Positions 1-10,925 of a stretch of DNA of 64,000 bases are shown in pieces. The stretch comes from [Phialemoniopsis] sp. UDSM-2020 (Eukaryota; Ascomycota; Sordariomycetes; Thyridiales; Thyridiaceae), in contig JAEILZ010000002.1 in NCBI GenBank assembly GCA_018873225.1, positions 310,001 to 374,000 on the forward strand, written 5' to 3'. A program made the translations under genes and the position numbers. The notes under the pieces were generated by a model. It ran no database searches and had not been told where the DNA came from. It saw only the letters and a list, made by a program, of their open reading frames with translations. How positions within the stretch are numbered: the stretch's first letter is position 1; every line of letters starts with the position of its first letter.

Positions 1-462
1 ATCCACCAGGCCTTCATCAAAGCAAGCGGCGGTAAAGGTACCATCATCAACATCGGCAGCATGGGTGCTGGCCTCACCCTTCCTGGCATGTCAGGATCCT
101 CGGTCGCCCAGCTTGGGCTGATCAAGCTGTGCGAGAACATGGACATTGAGCTCCCCGAAATCCGTGTCTTTGTCGTGCATCCTGGCATCGTGGCGCTCGA
201 GGAAGGGCGCGGTGCTGTACTGAGAAACATGTTAGATGTGGCCAAGGACACGCCAGCATTGACAGCTGGCCTTACGTTGTATCTGGCTACGCCGAGAGCC
301 GACTTTCTCAAGGGTGGGTATCTGCATTCAAACTGGGATGTGGAGGAGTTGGAGCTGCACAAAGACGAGATCGTGGAGAAAAGACTACACAAGCTTGCTT
401 TTCTCAACGCAAAGCTGCAAGTGGGTGGATATCCATGGTCGAATGCTGCTAGAGAGGCGTGA
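1..462 (+). CDS. Short-chain dehydrogenase-like protein, 3' part only
   Basis: The reading frame is open from base 1 and ends at the TGA at 460-462, so the gene starts outside the window; the last 153 codons are present. The beginning matches the beta-5/active-site part of SDR enzymes (GTIINIGSMGAG). Where active SDRs have YxxxK followed by the helix AAL, this protein reads SGSSVAQLGL, so both the catalytic Tyr (to Ser) and Lys (to Gln) appear replaced. After the active-site helix come IRVFVVHPGIV and a C-terminal lid without a further motif. The family is well supported, but the missing residues make normal oxidoreductase activity doubtful; it may be a non-catalytic homologue. The convergent permease gene begins about 100 bp downstream, on the other strand. 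Confidence 0.8.
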   Translation: MHQAFIKASGGKGTIINIGSMGAGLTLPGMSGSSVAQLGLIKLCENMDIELPEIRVFVVHPGIVALEEGRGAVLRNMLDVAKDTPALTAGLTLYLATPRADFLKGGYLHSNWDVEELELHKDEIVEKRLHKLAFLNAKLQVGGYPWSNAAREA

Positions 463-564
463 GACGTATACGTACAATCCCTTGCAACAAGCTTTCGTAG
501 CATTACAATCGAGTAGCTGGTAAGAAAAGATGACCATGCGCTGTTTCATCACCTATGCACGTTT

Positions 565-2322
565 TTACTCCCACACTAGCGAGATCTTCTTCCATATCCG
601 CATCATCCAACCTTTTGGCGCCGTCTCCTCTTTCTTCTCCGCCTCCATGCGCCAATAATGCTCATCCGCCTCGACCTGGTCCAAGCCAGTCGTAAGATCA
701 ACATCGCTAGCACTCCGCCACCAGTCGTCATGCCTTCCAGCAAAGATCTTGTGACCGGCGTACAGAGCTATGAACACTGCGATGCCCACATATGCAGTCA
801 TAAACCCAGCGGCGGTGAATCGGCCCGGGAAGAAGACGGTGAAGCCATTGCTCAACAGCAAGAATGTGAACGACACGGCACAGATATACGCCATCCATGG
901 CTGTAGCCGCGATCTGTAAGGTACATCCACACCCTGTGTCTTGACTGACCTGCGAAAGCGAAGGTATACGACGGAGCTGACGAGCCAGGATGTGTATCCA
1001 GCCGTATTGGTCAGGTTGATAAACCAATTGAACACTATGCCGGCTTGCTTGGAGCATGCCATGTATGCCAGAGGTGCGAACAGGCTAGATGCAAAGACGG
1101 CATAGTGCGGCAGACCATAACGGTTGCATCGGGTGAAGACTTTGGGTGCATTGCCCGCCACGGCAAGTGAGTACAGGACGCGGCTCGACATGTAGAGGTA
1201 CGCGTTGCCTGCTGACCAGGCGCTGGTCAGGATACCCGCGTTGACAACAGAGGGGAGTACCTTGATCCCAGCGTCCTGAATCGCGATGACCCACGGCGAG
1301 GCATTGGCGTTACCCTCGCCGGTAGTCAGACCCTCGGCCGTCGACTTGCAGATAGCGCCCACGAGCAGCGTGCCGAAGAAGTAGAAGAGCACCATGCGGA
1401 TGAAGAAGCGGCGCGATGCCCGCGGAAGGTTCTTGCGTGGGTGCCTCATCTCGCCGGACGTGAAGATGATCATCTCGGCGCTGAAGTTGAAGGAGAAGGC
1501 CGACAGGACTGTGACGTAGAGGAAGGCTGTGAAGAGGCCACCGCTGCCGTCAACGATGTATGTCTTGACAGCGCCTGGATCGGACCAGTAGGAAAAGCCG
1601 ATTCGCTCGCCCGATGGACCGCCGCCTAGTATGATGACGAGTGCCACAATGAGCAGGCCGATGATCATGATGACTTTGATGCCCGCGAACCAGAACTCCG
1701 CCTCGCCGTATACACCGACAGGGCACAAGTTCAGTCCAATGATGACAATCATGAACACGGTGATCCAGACTGCAATCGGCACACTGTTGGGCCAATAATC
1801 GACCATGATCGTCGCCGCTGTGATCTCGTACGCCACAATAATACCAAACGAGTAAAAGTAGAGCCAGCCCAGAGCGAAACCAAGAGAAGGCGAGACGAAT
1901 CGGCTAGCGTAGTAGTTCATCGAGGCTCCGGAGACGGGCAGATAAGTCCCCATCTCGATCATAGCCGTGACCATCCCGTACACGAGGGTCGAAGTAACAC
2001 AGTAGGCAAGAAACGTAAAGGCAGGCCCGCCAATGGACAATGCCTGACCGATGGCGAGGAAGAACGAGGTTCCGATGGTGCCACCGATGGCAATCATTTG
2101 CGCGTGTCGAGACTTGATGTTCCGTTTGGTGCCGACCTGCTGAAGAGCCGGTAGCTGCAAGGCCTCGCCATCGGAGCAACTTGCCACGCGTTTGGCATCG
2201 GCACCTTGCGTTGAATCGGCAGCCATGGAGGAGTTGAAGAGGCTCTTCTCTTGTTTGGTAGACATGTTGTCTTCAGAGGGAAGTTCAGCATCAGACTTGC
2301 TGTGGAGAGCCATTGCAACCAT
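565..2322 (-). CDS. Amino-acid permease (APC/YAT family)
   Basis: A single-exon gene of 585 residues, read from the first in-frame ATG at 2322 (a second ATG lies at 2313). A hydrophilic N-terminal tail of about 80 residues is followed by the family's first membrane segment (IAIGGTIGTSFFLAIGQAL) and about eleven more hydrophobic segments, ending in a hydrophilic tail. The segment SFSFNFSAEMIIFTSGEMRHPRKNLPRA is the usual fungal permease loop around TM6. The product should be a plasma-membrane proton/amino-acid symporter; the substrate cannot be read from sequence. The 558-bp gap to the divergent Zn2Cys6 gene holds two HGATAR motifs (2560-2565 and 2690-2695), which could allow nitrogen control by a GATA factor. 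Confidence 0.93.
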   Translation of the reverse strand: MVAMALHSKSDAELPSEDNMSTKQEKSLFNSSMAADSTQGADAKRVASCSDGEALQLPALQQVGTKRNIKSRHAQMIAIGGTIGTSFFLAIGQALSIGGPAFTFLAYCVTSTLVYGMVTAMIEMGTYLPVSGASMNYYASRFVSPSLGFALGWLYFYSFGIIVAYEITAATIMVDYWPNSVPIAVWITVFMIVIIGLNLCPVGVYGEAEFWFAGIKVIMIIGLLIVALVIILGGGPSGERIGFSYWSDPGAVKTYIVDGSGGLFTAFLYVTVLSAFSFNFSAEMIIFTSGEMRHPRKNLPRASRRFFIRMVLFYFFGTLLVGAICKSTAEGLTTGEGNANASPWVIAIQDAGIKVLPSVVNAGILTSAWSAGNAYLYMSSRVLYSLAVAGNAPKVFTRCNRYGLPHYAVFASSLFAPLAYMACSKQAGIVFNWFINLTNTAGYTSWLVSSVVYLRFRRSVKTQGVDVPYRSRLQPWMAYICAVSFTFLLLSNGFTVFFPGRFTAAGFMTAYVGIAVFIALYAGHKIFAGRHDDWWRSASDVDLTTGLDQVEADEHYWRMEAEKKEETAPKGWMMRIWKKISLVWE

Positions 2323-2880
2323 TATGGCAAAGTGCGTCGACAGCTTCGAAAAGGTGGTCTTTATAGCAATGCGCCTGGGGAATATGACAGGGTGGCAAGG
2401 AGACGACAACTGAACAGGAGGAGGCTGTGATAGCAGTCAAAAGGTGGCACCCCATATCCGAATCCTAGCTCCAAACCCGACCAGTCCCTCCGCATTTACA
2501 ATCCCTCAAGTGGGACCCATCTGACATCAACATCAAGGAACCAGGTTCAGCTTCATCTACGATAGCCATTTTCCAAAGTTGGTTGCGGGGACGCCGTCAT
2601 ATCAAGAAGACCACTTTGGCAAGTAATACCGGCGCTAGTGTTAGCAGCATCCACCAGCTAGGTTGGCCGTTAATACCAATTGATACCACCTTATCATGCA
2701 AGATACGAGTCAGCTAGAGCCCCCCAGCTTTTCCCCGCGCCCGGCTCCAGGCCCGGTCCTTTTCTTGTCCTCTGTTACTTTCCTGTCTGGGCTGCATCCA
2801 CTGTCCCGTATCCAGTCCCAGCCAGGTTCAGCAAGACTTGCCGTGGGAACTGCACATCGCAATGATAATGAATTCCGAAG
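2323..2880. promoter_or_regulatory. Divergent promoter, permease / Zn2Cys6 regulator
   Basis: This non-coding stretch lies between the start codons of the leftward permease and the rightward regulator. It contains CGATAG at 2560-2565 and CTTATC (GATAAG on the minus strand) at 2690-2695, both matching the HGATAR core of AreA/NIT2-type factors, and a pyrimidine-rich stretch at about 2720-2830 leading to the regulator's start. No other gene is visible. Confidence 0.5.
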
Positions 2881-5193
2881 ATGGCTTCAGCATCAATCTC
2901 TGCGACACCGGGGTCGATGGTAGACACTCCGATCCGATCGTTCGGTGGATGCCATACAGTGAGTTGATTCTCGGCACAAATTTGGGTGCACCCTGTGCAT
3001 GTATCTTTCTTTGCTGATGGCTTCACTCGTTAGTGTCGCATCCGACATCTGAAGTGTGACGAGCGCCATCCATCCTGTCTCCAGTGCGTACGCGCCGGAG
3101 TCACCTGCGGAGGCTACGAGAAGAATGTCTTCTTCGACACTGATGGGCCCCTTGGCGACGAACCCGCTCGTTTTCGCAGGCCTGTCCTTACTATCAGTGA
3201 GCAGAAGCGCATGAGCAGATGGCTTACCTCGAATGTCCCATCCAGAAGGATGAACAGAATCATCTCACGCCTGGATGATGAGTACAACAAGGAGACAAAA
3301 AGGAAGCCAGACGCGCAAATTGTGCATGGGCCCTTTGCCGTTTTCCGATTGAGTCCATCCGAACAAGACACCCAGTCAACAGAATATGAATCAACACATG
3401 ATGAAAGTCCCGAAGACAGTAGCCAACAAGAGGCGACTTTGCATACCGCCCGGCCAGAACAAGTCCAGCGAGATCAGCCGCTCTCGCCATGGCTCGAGGG
3501 TATCATCAATTGTGTTGATGAAGAGCCCGTACCACCAGGTTCCGTCGACTTCCCATCCTTGGGCGGGTTAGAGGGCTATTCTACGCCAGATCTCAACTTG
3601 TTTGAGTCAAATATTTCGTCCTTCACCAGGAACCTAATCCAGCCATTGATCGAACGAGACAACGATGGGCACGATCCACAAATCACAGCGGAAGGCTTAA
3701 CAGCCCCTGACGATATCGTCTTTGAAGAGCCGATATTACTTGCTAGGCAGGACCAAGAATTGGAATACACGATGGACGATCGGGTGATACAAGATACCGA
3801 AAGCCATTCCCAGTCTCTATTGCCGACTAGCCTCTCATTCTTTGGAAACACAGAACAAACACCGCTACTAGCACATGCTGTTCCCCTGCTCCAGCACTAT
3901 GTGAGCACCGTCATCGCATCACTATCGCCATTCCGCCACAGCAACACTCCATGGCATGCTATATTCTTACCGCACATCAAAAACTGCCTGGCAACATACA
4001 CGCTCGGAGAAACGCTCGACGAAGCTAGCCTCACTGCATTCTACGGTACCCTGGCGATCAGCGCCTTCAGCCTCGGAGTCATGTCACAGTGCCAGGCATG
4101 GCGAGACGAAGCCGTGGCGTACCAGCAACAAGCCTTTGGTTATGCAAGGACACTCCTCACCGTGGCATGCAATAATCTTGAAGCGGCCAATTACAAGAAG
4201 ACATTGATGGCGCTCATCACTATGGCGCAAGCCTGCTTCTTCTTCGGCCGGCGCGAACAGACGGAAGGCTTCCTTCTCGAGGCCGAAAGGCTAGTGCGAC
4301 TACGAGGCCTTGCGGGGAAGAAGTCGCGCAAGGTCCGGATCCTTCACCACTGCTACGTCTACATGCGTCTTCTACACGAGAGCACATTCATTGCCCTACC
4401 CGGCGTCGAGTCCAATCATCGCAGGCAGGTGCGCAATGCTGTGGAGTGGAGCGAGCTCATGGTCCACATCAAGGACAACCTCACCTTTCGTCCACGACAG
4501 TGGACTGATCTGTCGGAGGAGATGAAGATCATTAAGACTCGCATTGAAGGGGAGAACGACTTGCACCTGTCAATACCAGGCACTTTCGATGCAACGATGT
4601 ATCCCGACATCTGGGGCATTCCAGAGCCCTGGTTCTTTTACTTGTCACAAATCATCCGTCTTGCCAACGAGAAAGAGTCTGCAGAACGGGATGACGGCTC
4701 TGAGGCGACCACACTTCGAGACTTCTCTCGCAGGGCCAAGAACCTCGAAAAGAGTATCGACCGCATGGAGCAACCAAACACGGAGCGCTGCCTGCCTGCA
4801 GTCATGCCTGGCATGCAGCAGGCGCTTTCCATCTACTTTTACCGCCGCCTCTACGACGTCAGCTCGTCAATCTTGCAGCCCAAAGTCATTGCCGTCCGTG
4901 ATTGGCTCTTCTGCTACGAGCAGGCGAACCCAGATCTACTGTATGGCTCATTTGGGCTGTTGTGGCCAGCTTTTATTGCGGCGTGCGAGGCGGATGATAA
5001 CGAATTGCAGGCGTCATTTTCTCAGTGGTTCCACATTGCTTCAAGGCGAACGGGATTAATCTGCTTTACCGAGTATTTGAGCGTTGCCGAGAGGGTGTGG
5101 GAAGCGAGACGCGGGCCTCAGGGGGACAACATCAGCTGGCTAGACGTTGTACGGGATAAGCTTCCGGGGGCTTTTGTTGCTGTGAACCCGTAG
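2881..5193 (+). CDS. Zn2Cys6 transcription factor with Fungal_trans_2-like region
   Basis: Two exons, 2881-2958 and 3034-5193, give 745 residues. The intron has a GTGAGT donor and a TTAG acceptor and lies inside the zinc finger, one codon before its second Cys. Joined, the finger has Cys at 24, 27, 34, 41, 44 and 51 (C-x2-C-x6-C-x6-C-x2-C-x6-C), beginning GCHTCRIRHLKCDE, a classic binuclear cluster. Without the intron the finger is lost and only a shorter finger-less frame from 3211 appears. The C-terminal two thirds (HYVSTVIASLSPFRHSNTPWHAIFLP and on) resembles the Fungal_trans_2/ARCA-type regulatory region. It is the only regulator among the permease, SDR and monooxygenase genes, so it is the natural candidate to control them; that is inference. 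Confidence 0.9.
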
Positions 5194-5756
5194 GTTTCAG
5201 ATGATAAATGAATTCCATTCACCCCTGGACATGGGCACATGATGTACCTCCTGACCAACGACCGAGACCTTGTATCTGTGTGTTATCATAACGAGCAGAG
5301 ACTTGTTTGCGTCAAATTCAACAGTGTGCTCCGTAGGCAGACCCACTTCAACCGAGCACGAAGCAAGACTTGATAAGGGCTGGGTGTAGTGGGATGCTAG
5401 CGCTGGGGAAACTTTCCTTCCTGGGCTTCTCAATCGGCGTCCCTCCCCAGTCCCCACCTCTTGCCAAGGCGTGATAGCGGAGGTTGGCTCGCCCTCCTGC
5501 ACCACGATTAGACATCGCAGCAGTGACACAGTGGCGCGGTTTCTCTGGGGCGCGGATATTGGACCTCGGGAATTGATTAAGTCGAGCATGAGGAGCCGAG
5601 TCCGGAGAACACTGGCGACGCCGACCGGCGGGCTAAAGGTTCATAGATCGTCCAAGGACAGGGCCTTCTCCGGGCTTTAGGCCACTAATGCAACAAAGTA
5701 CACCGTGACAGCCATTCATCAGCATCATCAAGCACTTGTTGGACGAACGCACGAAA
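5194..5756. other. Intergenic, regulator to SDR
   Basis: No gene seen. Two CCG/CGG-rich patches occur near 5595-5640, including CCGACCGGCGGG, which could bind Zn2Cys6 proteins, but GC-rich sequence alone makes this weak. Confidence 0.4.
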
Positions 5757-6691
5757 ATGGCCTCCTTCGAAGGTAAAGTGGTATGAGACCCCTGAAACTC
5801 TACAAACTGCATCGGAAGTCCTGCTCACTCTATGTCCGGCTTGACATTTAGATCGCCATCACTGGAGCCGCCTCTGGCATGGGCCTTTCCACGGCCAAGT
5901 TGTTGGCGTTTCGAGGCGCCAGCATCTCTCTCGCAGATCTTAACGAGACAGCAGTTCAGACCGCAGCTGAAGAGCTTCCTCGAACTAGCAGTAGTCAGAG
6001 GCACATCGCCACGGTCCTAGATGTACGCAAGTCTGATATGGTCGACGCGTGGATCGATACTACAGTCAAGACACTCGGTAAATTGGACGGGGCGGTTAAC
6101 ATGGCGGGCGTGATCTCACCAGCAAAGCCCATCACACAGACCAGCGATGCCGACTGGGACTTTCAATTCGCTGTGAATGCCAAAGGTGTCTTTGCATGCT
6201 TGCGTGCTCAGCTTCGAGCCATGAAAGATGGCGGTAGCATTGTATGTTCAGATCCTTTCGAACATTGACTACTCTCTATGCGGGTTTACTAGCTGACGTG
6301 CTATTCTGAAAGGTTTCTGCGGCGAGTACATTCGGTCAAATGGGATCCCCTGGTGTTGCAGGCTATTGCGCGAGTAAGGCCGCTGTCATTGGACTGACAC
6401 GGACTGCCGCCAAGGAGAACGGCAAGATACGTGTCAACTGCGTGGCTCCTGGTAGGTGAACGCTCCTGGATAGCTTCGAGGTTACAATGCTGACCCTTTC
6501 AAGGATCCGTGAACACCCCAATGTCTCAGGGTGAGGACCCAAAAGACGTTCAGCGCGGCCTACAACAGACATGCCTCAAGAGAAGGGCCGAGCCGGAGGA
6601 GGTTGCCCGTGTCATTGCTTTCCTGCTGAGTGAGGAGGCATCTTTTGTGACAGGGGCTGTGTATAACGTCGATGGTGGCTGGATATGCTAG
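5757..6691 (+). CDS. Short-chain dehydrogenase/reductase, classical type
   Basis: Four exons: 5757-5780, 5852-6241, 6313-6451 and 6504-6691, giving 246 residues, the usual length for classical SDRs. All three introns have GT/AG ends and restore frame. Visible motifs are the cofactor loop TGAASGMG (residues 12-19), NMAG (91-94, a variant of NAAG), Ser in the SAAS strand near 140-143, YCASK with Tyr156 and Lys160, and the usual C-terminal strand [13 protein letters not shown]. An NAD(P)-dependent alcohol/ketone reaction is expected; the substrate is unknown. It lies between the Zn2Cys6 regulator and a convergent second SDR, close to the flavin monooxygenase, which suggests shared use in one pathway. 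Confidence 0.9.
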
Positions 6692-6951
6692 ATAGGTTTA
6701 ATCTATCCTATTTAACAGATAAATCGTTCCATGTTCTACAGAATCACAGTAAGGAGAGCATGTGCACCACTAAGTCAGTATGTGATCAAACAAGCGTGAC
6801 GAACATATGGTCTGGGCACAGATGGTACCAAATGCGATCATGAAGATAAATCGCAGTCAGGAAATTTACCACAAAGACTTTCACACTGACGTACTCTTGT
6901 GAAGATTCATCAAGAGGACTTGAATATGTGTCACTATTGACTCTAGATGAT

Positions 6952-7773
6952 CTATCTTTGAGTGTACCCTCCATCTACACACAAAGCTATTCCCGTGACA
7001 AAAGAACTTCGACCGCCTGCGAGGTAGAGCACGCCATCTGCAATCTCTTTTGGTGAGCCCATGCGGCACATGGGGACTGAGCTTGCGACACGCTCTTCCA
7101 TAGCTTTCGCTATCATGGGATTGCCTGTCGTAAGCGGCGTCTCCGTATACCCCGGGCAGATAGCGTTGATGCGCAAGCCATCCTTGGCGTAGTCTTCCGA
7201 TGCTGTCCGTGTCAAACCCATCACGCCGTGTTTGCTCGCGGTGTATGCGCCGGAGAGTGCAATGCCGACTACGCCTTGGATGGAGCTGAAGTTGACAATG
7301 GACCCTCGCTGCAGCGGCCTGCCGTCCACTGACGACTTGATGGGCTCCTGCTTGAGCATGATCTTGGCAGCTGCCCGGAGAAGAAAGAAGTTGCCGCTCA
7401 GATTGATGTCGATAATTCGACGCCAGTCTTTTGTCTCAGCGAATGCAACGCCGCCTTGGTGTTTCATAGCGATGCCTGCCGCGTTGGCGACGTAGTCCAG
7501 GCGGCCAAAGTCGCTTGCTACCGCTTGCACGACTCGATCGACAGCCTCTTCGTCGCTGACGTCCAGGGTGAAGCATATCAGGCGAGTCCTATTACCGCTC
7601 TGTCCGCGTTGGAGCTGGCGCTCTTCGATCTCGGCTTTGACCGTATCTAGTGCATCTTGATTGATATCGAGCAGGGCAACCCCGGCAGCCCCCTCGTCTG
7701 AGAAGGCTTGTGCACAGGCCCGGCCAATGCCTGATGCTGCCCCGGTAACTAACGCAAAGCCAGGTACATCCAT
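6952..7773 (-). CDS. Short-chain dehydrogenase/reductase, classical type
   Basis: Single exon of 273 residues with ATG at 7773. Motifs in order: TGAASGIG (10-17), acidic end of beta-2 DIN (37-39, suggesting NAD preference), DVS (71-73), NAAG (97-100), NFSS (161-164), YTASK with Tyr177 and Lys181, and the C-terminal FVTGIALCVDGGYTQ. All catalytic residues are present. It converges on the preceding SDR and is divergent from the Baeyer-Villiger-type monooxygenase, sharing a 756-bp promoter region. A dehydrogenase that makes the ketone used by the monooxygenase is the simplest pathway role; this is inference from position. Confidence 0.93.
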   Translation of the reverse strand: MDVPGFALVTGAASGIGRACAQAFSDEGAAGVALLDINQDALDTVKAEIEERQLQRGQSGNRTRLICFTLDVSDEEAVDRVVQAVASDFGRLDYVANAAGIAMKHQGGVAFAETKDWRRIIDINLSGNFFLLRAAAKIMLKQEPIKSSVDGRPLQRGSIVNFSSIQGVVGIALSGAYTASKHGVMGLTRTASEDYAKDGLRINAICPGYTETPLTTGNPMIAKAMEERVASSVPMCRMGSPKEIADGVLYLAGGRSSFVTGIALCVDGGYTQR

Positions 7774-8529
7774 TGCTTCTCTATTTGACGAGGGCCGAAG
7801 AATTGGGGGAAACCACGGTGACAGGGACTGTGGACGCGATACCGACTCTGCATGATCATGTCAATGATACTGGCTGTAAAGCAGACTTAAGACGCTCATG
7901 TACAAACACATGGAAATGCCCTATCCCGATACAGAAATCACCTCCAAGTATCACCACCACTGTATCGTGAGGTTATCGCCGATACAAGACTTGCTCAGTG
8001 GGGAAACCTTCCCCTTCGGGCCTGATAGAGCGTACTCCACCCTGGGGATCCCCGCTGCCGGTCTGATGCGGGGAAGCGTATCGCCAGTTCGCTAGTGACT
8101 ACATGAGATAACGTCCGCCAGGGATAGCGGCTTCGATAGATCATTTGACCGAAAAGAAGCGTGGGGTGCCCCAGATGAGAAAGTGAGCCCGTCTTGGAGG
8201 TGTTACGGAATGGTTAGATCAGCCGATGTATCGGACGACCGGCTCCGTGACGTACGCCGTCGCTGGCCGGGTGGACATGGGCGATACTTTTGGCAAGACT
8301 GAATGCCGAAGTTTCCCCCTGGACATTGCCACTCCGCGATCGCAAAGTTCTATCTTTGAGCTGATTTGCGTTTCGAAACCGAGTAACAAGTCATTCAGTG
8401 GTAGTATAAGGCCTCTCACTTATTCTATCCTGTTCCGTTCGTTCATCACCCAGGCTATCTGACGAATTGGGTCTCTTTCATTCATTACCAGACATTACCT
8501 TACGACAACACCTCTGACACAGACACGAA
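7774..8529. promoter_or_regulatory. Divergent promoter, SDR / flavin monooxygenase
   Basis: Non-coding region between two divergent start codons. At 8232-8241 it contains CGG-ACGA-CCG, an inverted CGG pair with a 4-bp spacer of the kind bound by Zn2Cys6 dimers; a further CCG follows at 8245-8247. No coding frame of interest seen. Confidence 0.4.
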
Positions 8530-10200
8530 ATGGGTTCTCTGGGGATAGACCACGAGATCTACGATGTGTTGATTCTAGGTGCCGGTCTGTCTGGTCTTTG
8601 CACCCTTCACCATATTCGAGAGCGTTTTCCTGAATGGCGCGTTAAGGCGCTCGAGGCCGCTTCCGGTGTGGGCGGCACCTGGTTCTGGAATCGCTACCCA
8701 GGAGCACGCTTTGACTCTGAGTCCCTGTCGTACGGCTACTCATTCGACAAGGACATTCTGAACGAGTGGCACTGGAAAGAGGCATTCTCACCACAGCCCG
8801 AGACACTCAAGTACATCGAATTCGTAGCACAGAAGAAAGACCTCATTCGAGACATCCAGTTCAATACCCGGATCAAGTCTGCCCGATGGCAAGACAGCAC
8901 GCGCACCTGGACGTTTGTCGACGATTTAGGAAAGCAGTACGAGACGCGGTTCTTTGTGAGCTGCATCGGTTTCTTATCGTCGCCGACGGTCCCGAGCATT
9001 CCTGGGATCGAGACGTTCTCTGGACAGGCTTACCATACCTCGCGCTGGCCAGAGAACTTTGACATCAAGCGCGATTTTGCAGACAAGCGCATTGGCGTGA
9101 TTGGGACGAGTGCCACAGGCATCCAAACCATCACGGCAACAGCCAAGGAACCTATCAAATCCCTGCACGTCTTCCAGCGCACGGCAACCTGGTCAGCTCC
9201 TCTTCGCAACAGCGAAATCACAGAAGAGCAGATGGCCCAGTATCGCAAGGGGTACGATGACATCTTCAGACGCTGCTCTGAGACCTGGGGCTGCTTCCTT
9301 CACAACGCCGACCCTCGAAAGTCCAGCGAGGTGACGGATGAGGAGCGGATTGCTCTGTGGGAGAAGGTCTACGCGGAGCCTGGCTTCGGCAAATGGCTCG
9401 GCGTGTTCAGCGACACGTACACCGATCGAGCTGCCAATGAGCTATACAGCAAGTTCATGGAGAAGAAGATCCGTGAGCGAGTGCATGACCCCGTCGTTGC
9501 TGAGAAGCTGGTACCCAAAAATCATGGGTATGGCACCCGCCGCGTCCCGCTTGAGAGTGGCTACTTCGAGGTCTACAACCAACCGAACGTACATCTTGTA
9601 GACCTTCAGGAGACTCCGATTGACCATATGACCCCCAAAGGCATCGTCACAGCCGACGGAACAGAGCATGCGCTCGATATACTAATCTTTGCGACTGGCT
9701 TCAACGCCATCACTGGCGCCTTCAGCGACATCGAATGGCACGCCAAAGCTGACCGCCCTCTGCTCGGTCATAGTGACGAGCCAAAGACCTGCAATGCGAT
9801 CTGGCTCGACCACAGGCCGCGCACCTTCCTGGGCTTGACCGTGCCGAGCATGCCCAACATGATGATGGTCTTGGGACCACACCAGCCCTTTGGCAATGCG
9901 ACGCGCAGTATTGAGCACGCGGTGACGGTAGTCTGCGAGCTTCTGCAACACTGTCACGACAACGGACTCACGTACTTGGAGCCGACTGAGGATGCAGTGG
10001 ACCAGTGGACGCAGCATGTGGTCGAAAGCAGCAAGGGGCAGCTGTCCAACGAGATTGACAGCTGGATGACGGGAGTCAACAAGAACGTCAAGGGCAAGTC
10101 GGAGAGGAGCGTTGCACGCTACGCCGGGAATGCCATAGAGTATCGGCGTAAATGTGAGGCATGTAGGCAAGATGGCTGGAAGGGTTTGCAGTTTGCATGA
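8530..10200 (+). CDS. Flavin monooxygenase, Baeyer-Villiger type
   Basis: Single exon of 556 residues. The FAD-binding Rossmann motif is GAGLSG (17-22), followed by the BVMO signature GGTWFWNRYPGARFD (48-62). The Baeyer-Villiger fingerprint FxGxxxHxxxWP is present as FSGQAYHTSRWP (163-174), followed by the NADPH loop GVIGTSATGIQ (189-199). Length and order are normal for fungal type I BVMOs. Such enzymes insert oxygen next to a ketone (or oxygenate heteroatoms) using NADPH, FAD and O2. No membrane segment or signal peptide is seen, so a cytosolic enzyme is expected. Flanked by a divergent SDR and a co-directional DUF1330-like gene; substrate unknown. Confidence 0.95.
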   Translation: MGSLGIDHEIYDVLILGAGLSGLCTLHHIRERFPEWRVKALEAASGVGGTWFWNRYPGARFDSESLSYGYSFDKDILNEWHWKEAFSPQPETLKYIEFVAQKKDLIRDIQFNTRIKSARWQDSTRTWTFVDDLGKQYETRFFVSCIGFLSSPTVPSIPGIETFSGQAYHTSRWPENFDIKRDFADKRIGVIGTSATGIQTITATAKEPIKSLHVFQRTATWSAPLRNSEITEEQMAQYRKGYDDIFRRCSETWGCFLHNADPRKSSEVTDEERIALWEKVYAEPGFGKWLGVFSDTYTDRAANELYSKFMEKKIRERVHDPVVAEKLVPKNHGYGTRRVPLESGYFEVYNQPNVHLVDLQETPIDHMTPKGIVTADGTEHALDILIFATGFNAITGAFSDIEWHAKADRPLLGHSDEPKTCNAIWLDHRPRTFLGLTVPSMPNMMMVLGPHQPFGNATRSIEHAVTVVCELLQHCHDNGLTYLEPTEDAVDQWTQHVVESSKGQLSNEIDSWMTGVNKNVKGKSERSVARYAGNAIEYRRKCEACRQDGWKGLQFA

Positions 10201-10925
10201 AGTTGAGACAGTCGTCTCCTTTGATTGTCATCAGAGGAATATGCATGTCAGGAATACAACATATTTTGAACAGGGAATCTTACATCTTCACATCGCGATG
10301 TGATAAGACAGCCCAGGATGTGAAACCTCTACGATTACACTGGATTGAATAGCGAGGCGAGTTTGAGCTGGTGGGGATTGCGACTCAACTGACTTACTTT
10401 CAGACTCAATGCTTGACATCAGAAGGCCTACTACAATCGCGAAACTGCCACGTACCCAAGCAATTTCACGGCACTCAACCTACCAAATTCTCCTTGTAGG
10501 CGCCAATGAAGAAATGACGTCGGATCTTGAGGCAGTGTGCTGACGTCTTAATCCCGATCGGAGTTTAGACGTCTTACTTCCTTCGCTGATCGACTCCACA
10601 TAAGCCCGCCAAAGCCAAGGCTCTCCACTGCACAACCACTAACAACTTTGGAGCGTTTTTTGGTGTAGTCCTGATTAGCTTCGTGATGATTTTCGTGGTT
10701 CCTAAAATCATCAGACTGTCTCGCAAGATTGACTTGAAGAGGATTCCATTGACTCACTCGGCAACAGCTTGATTGGTAATTAAATAACGCAGTCCTGAAC
10801 ACAAATAACACGAGCAGATTTCAGTTCAGAGACATCTGTTGAAAAACCATCTAAGAGCCCTACAGACTCATCTCAATAACCTCAATCAAGTTAGCCAAGT
10901 GCACCCGACAGGATACTCAGACAAC
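10201..10925. other. Intergenic, monooxygenase to DUF1330-like gene
   Basis: No gene recognised. The codons between 10839 and the chosen ATG at 10926 are open but begin at a non-ATG codon and look like leader sequence. Confidence 0.4.
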
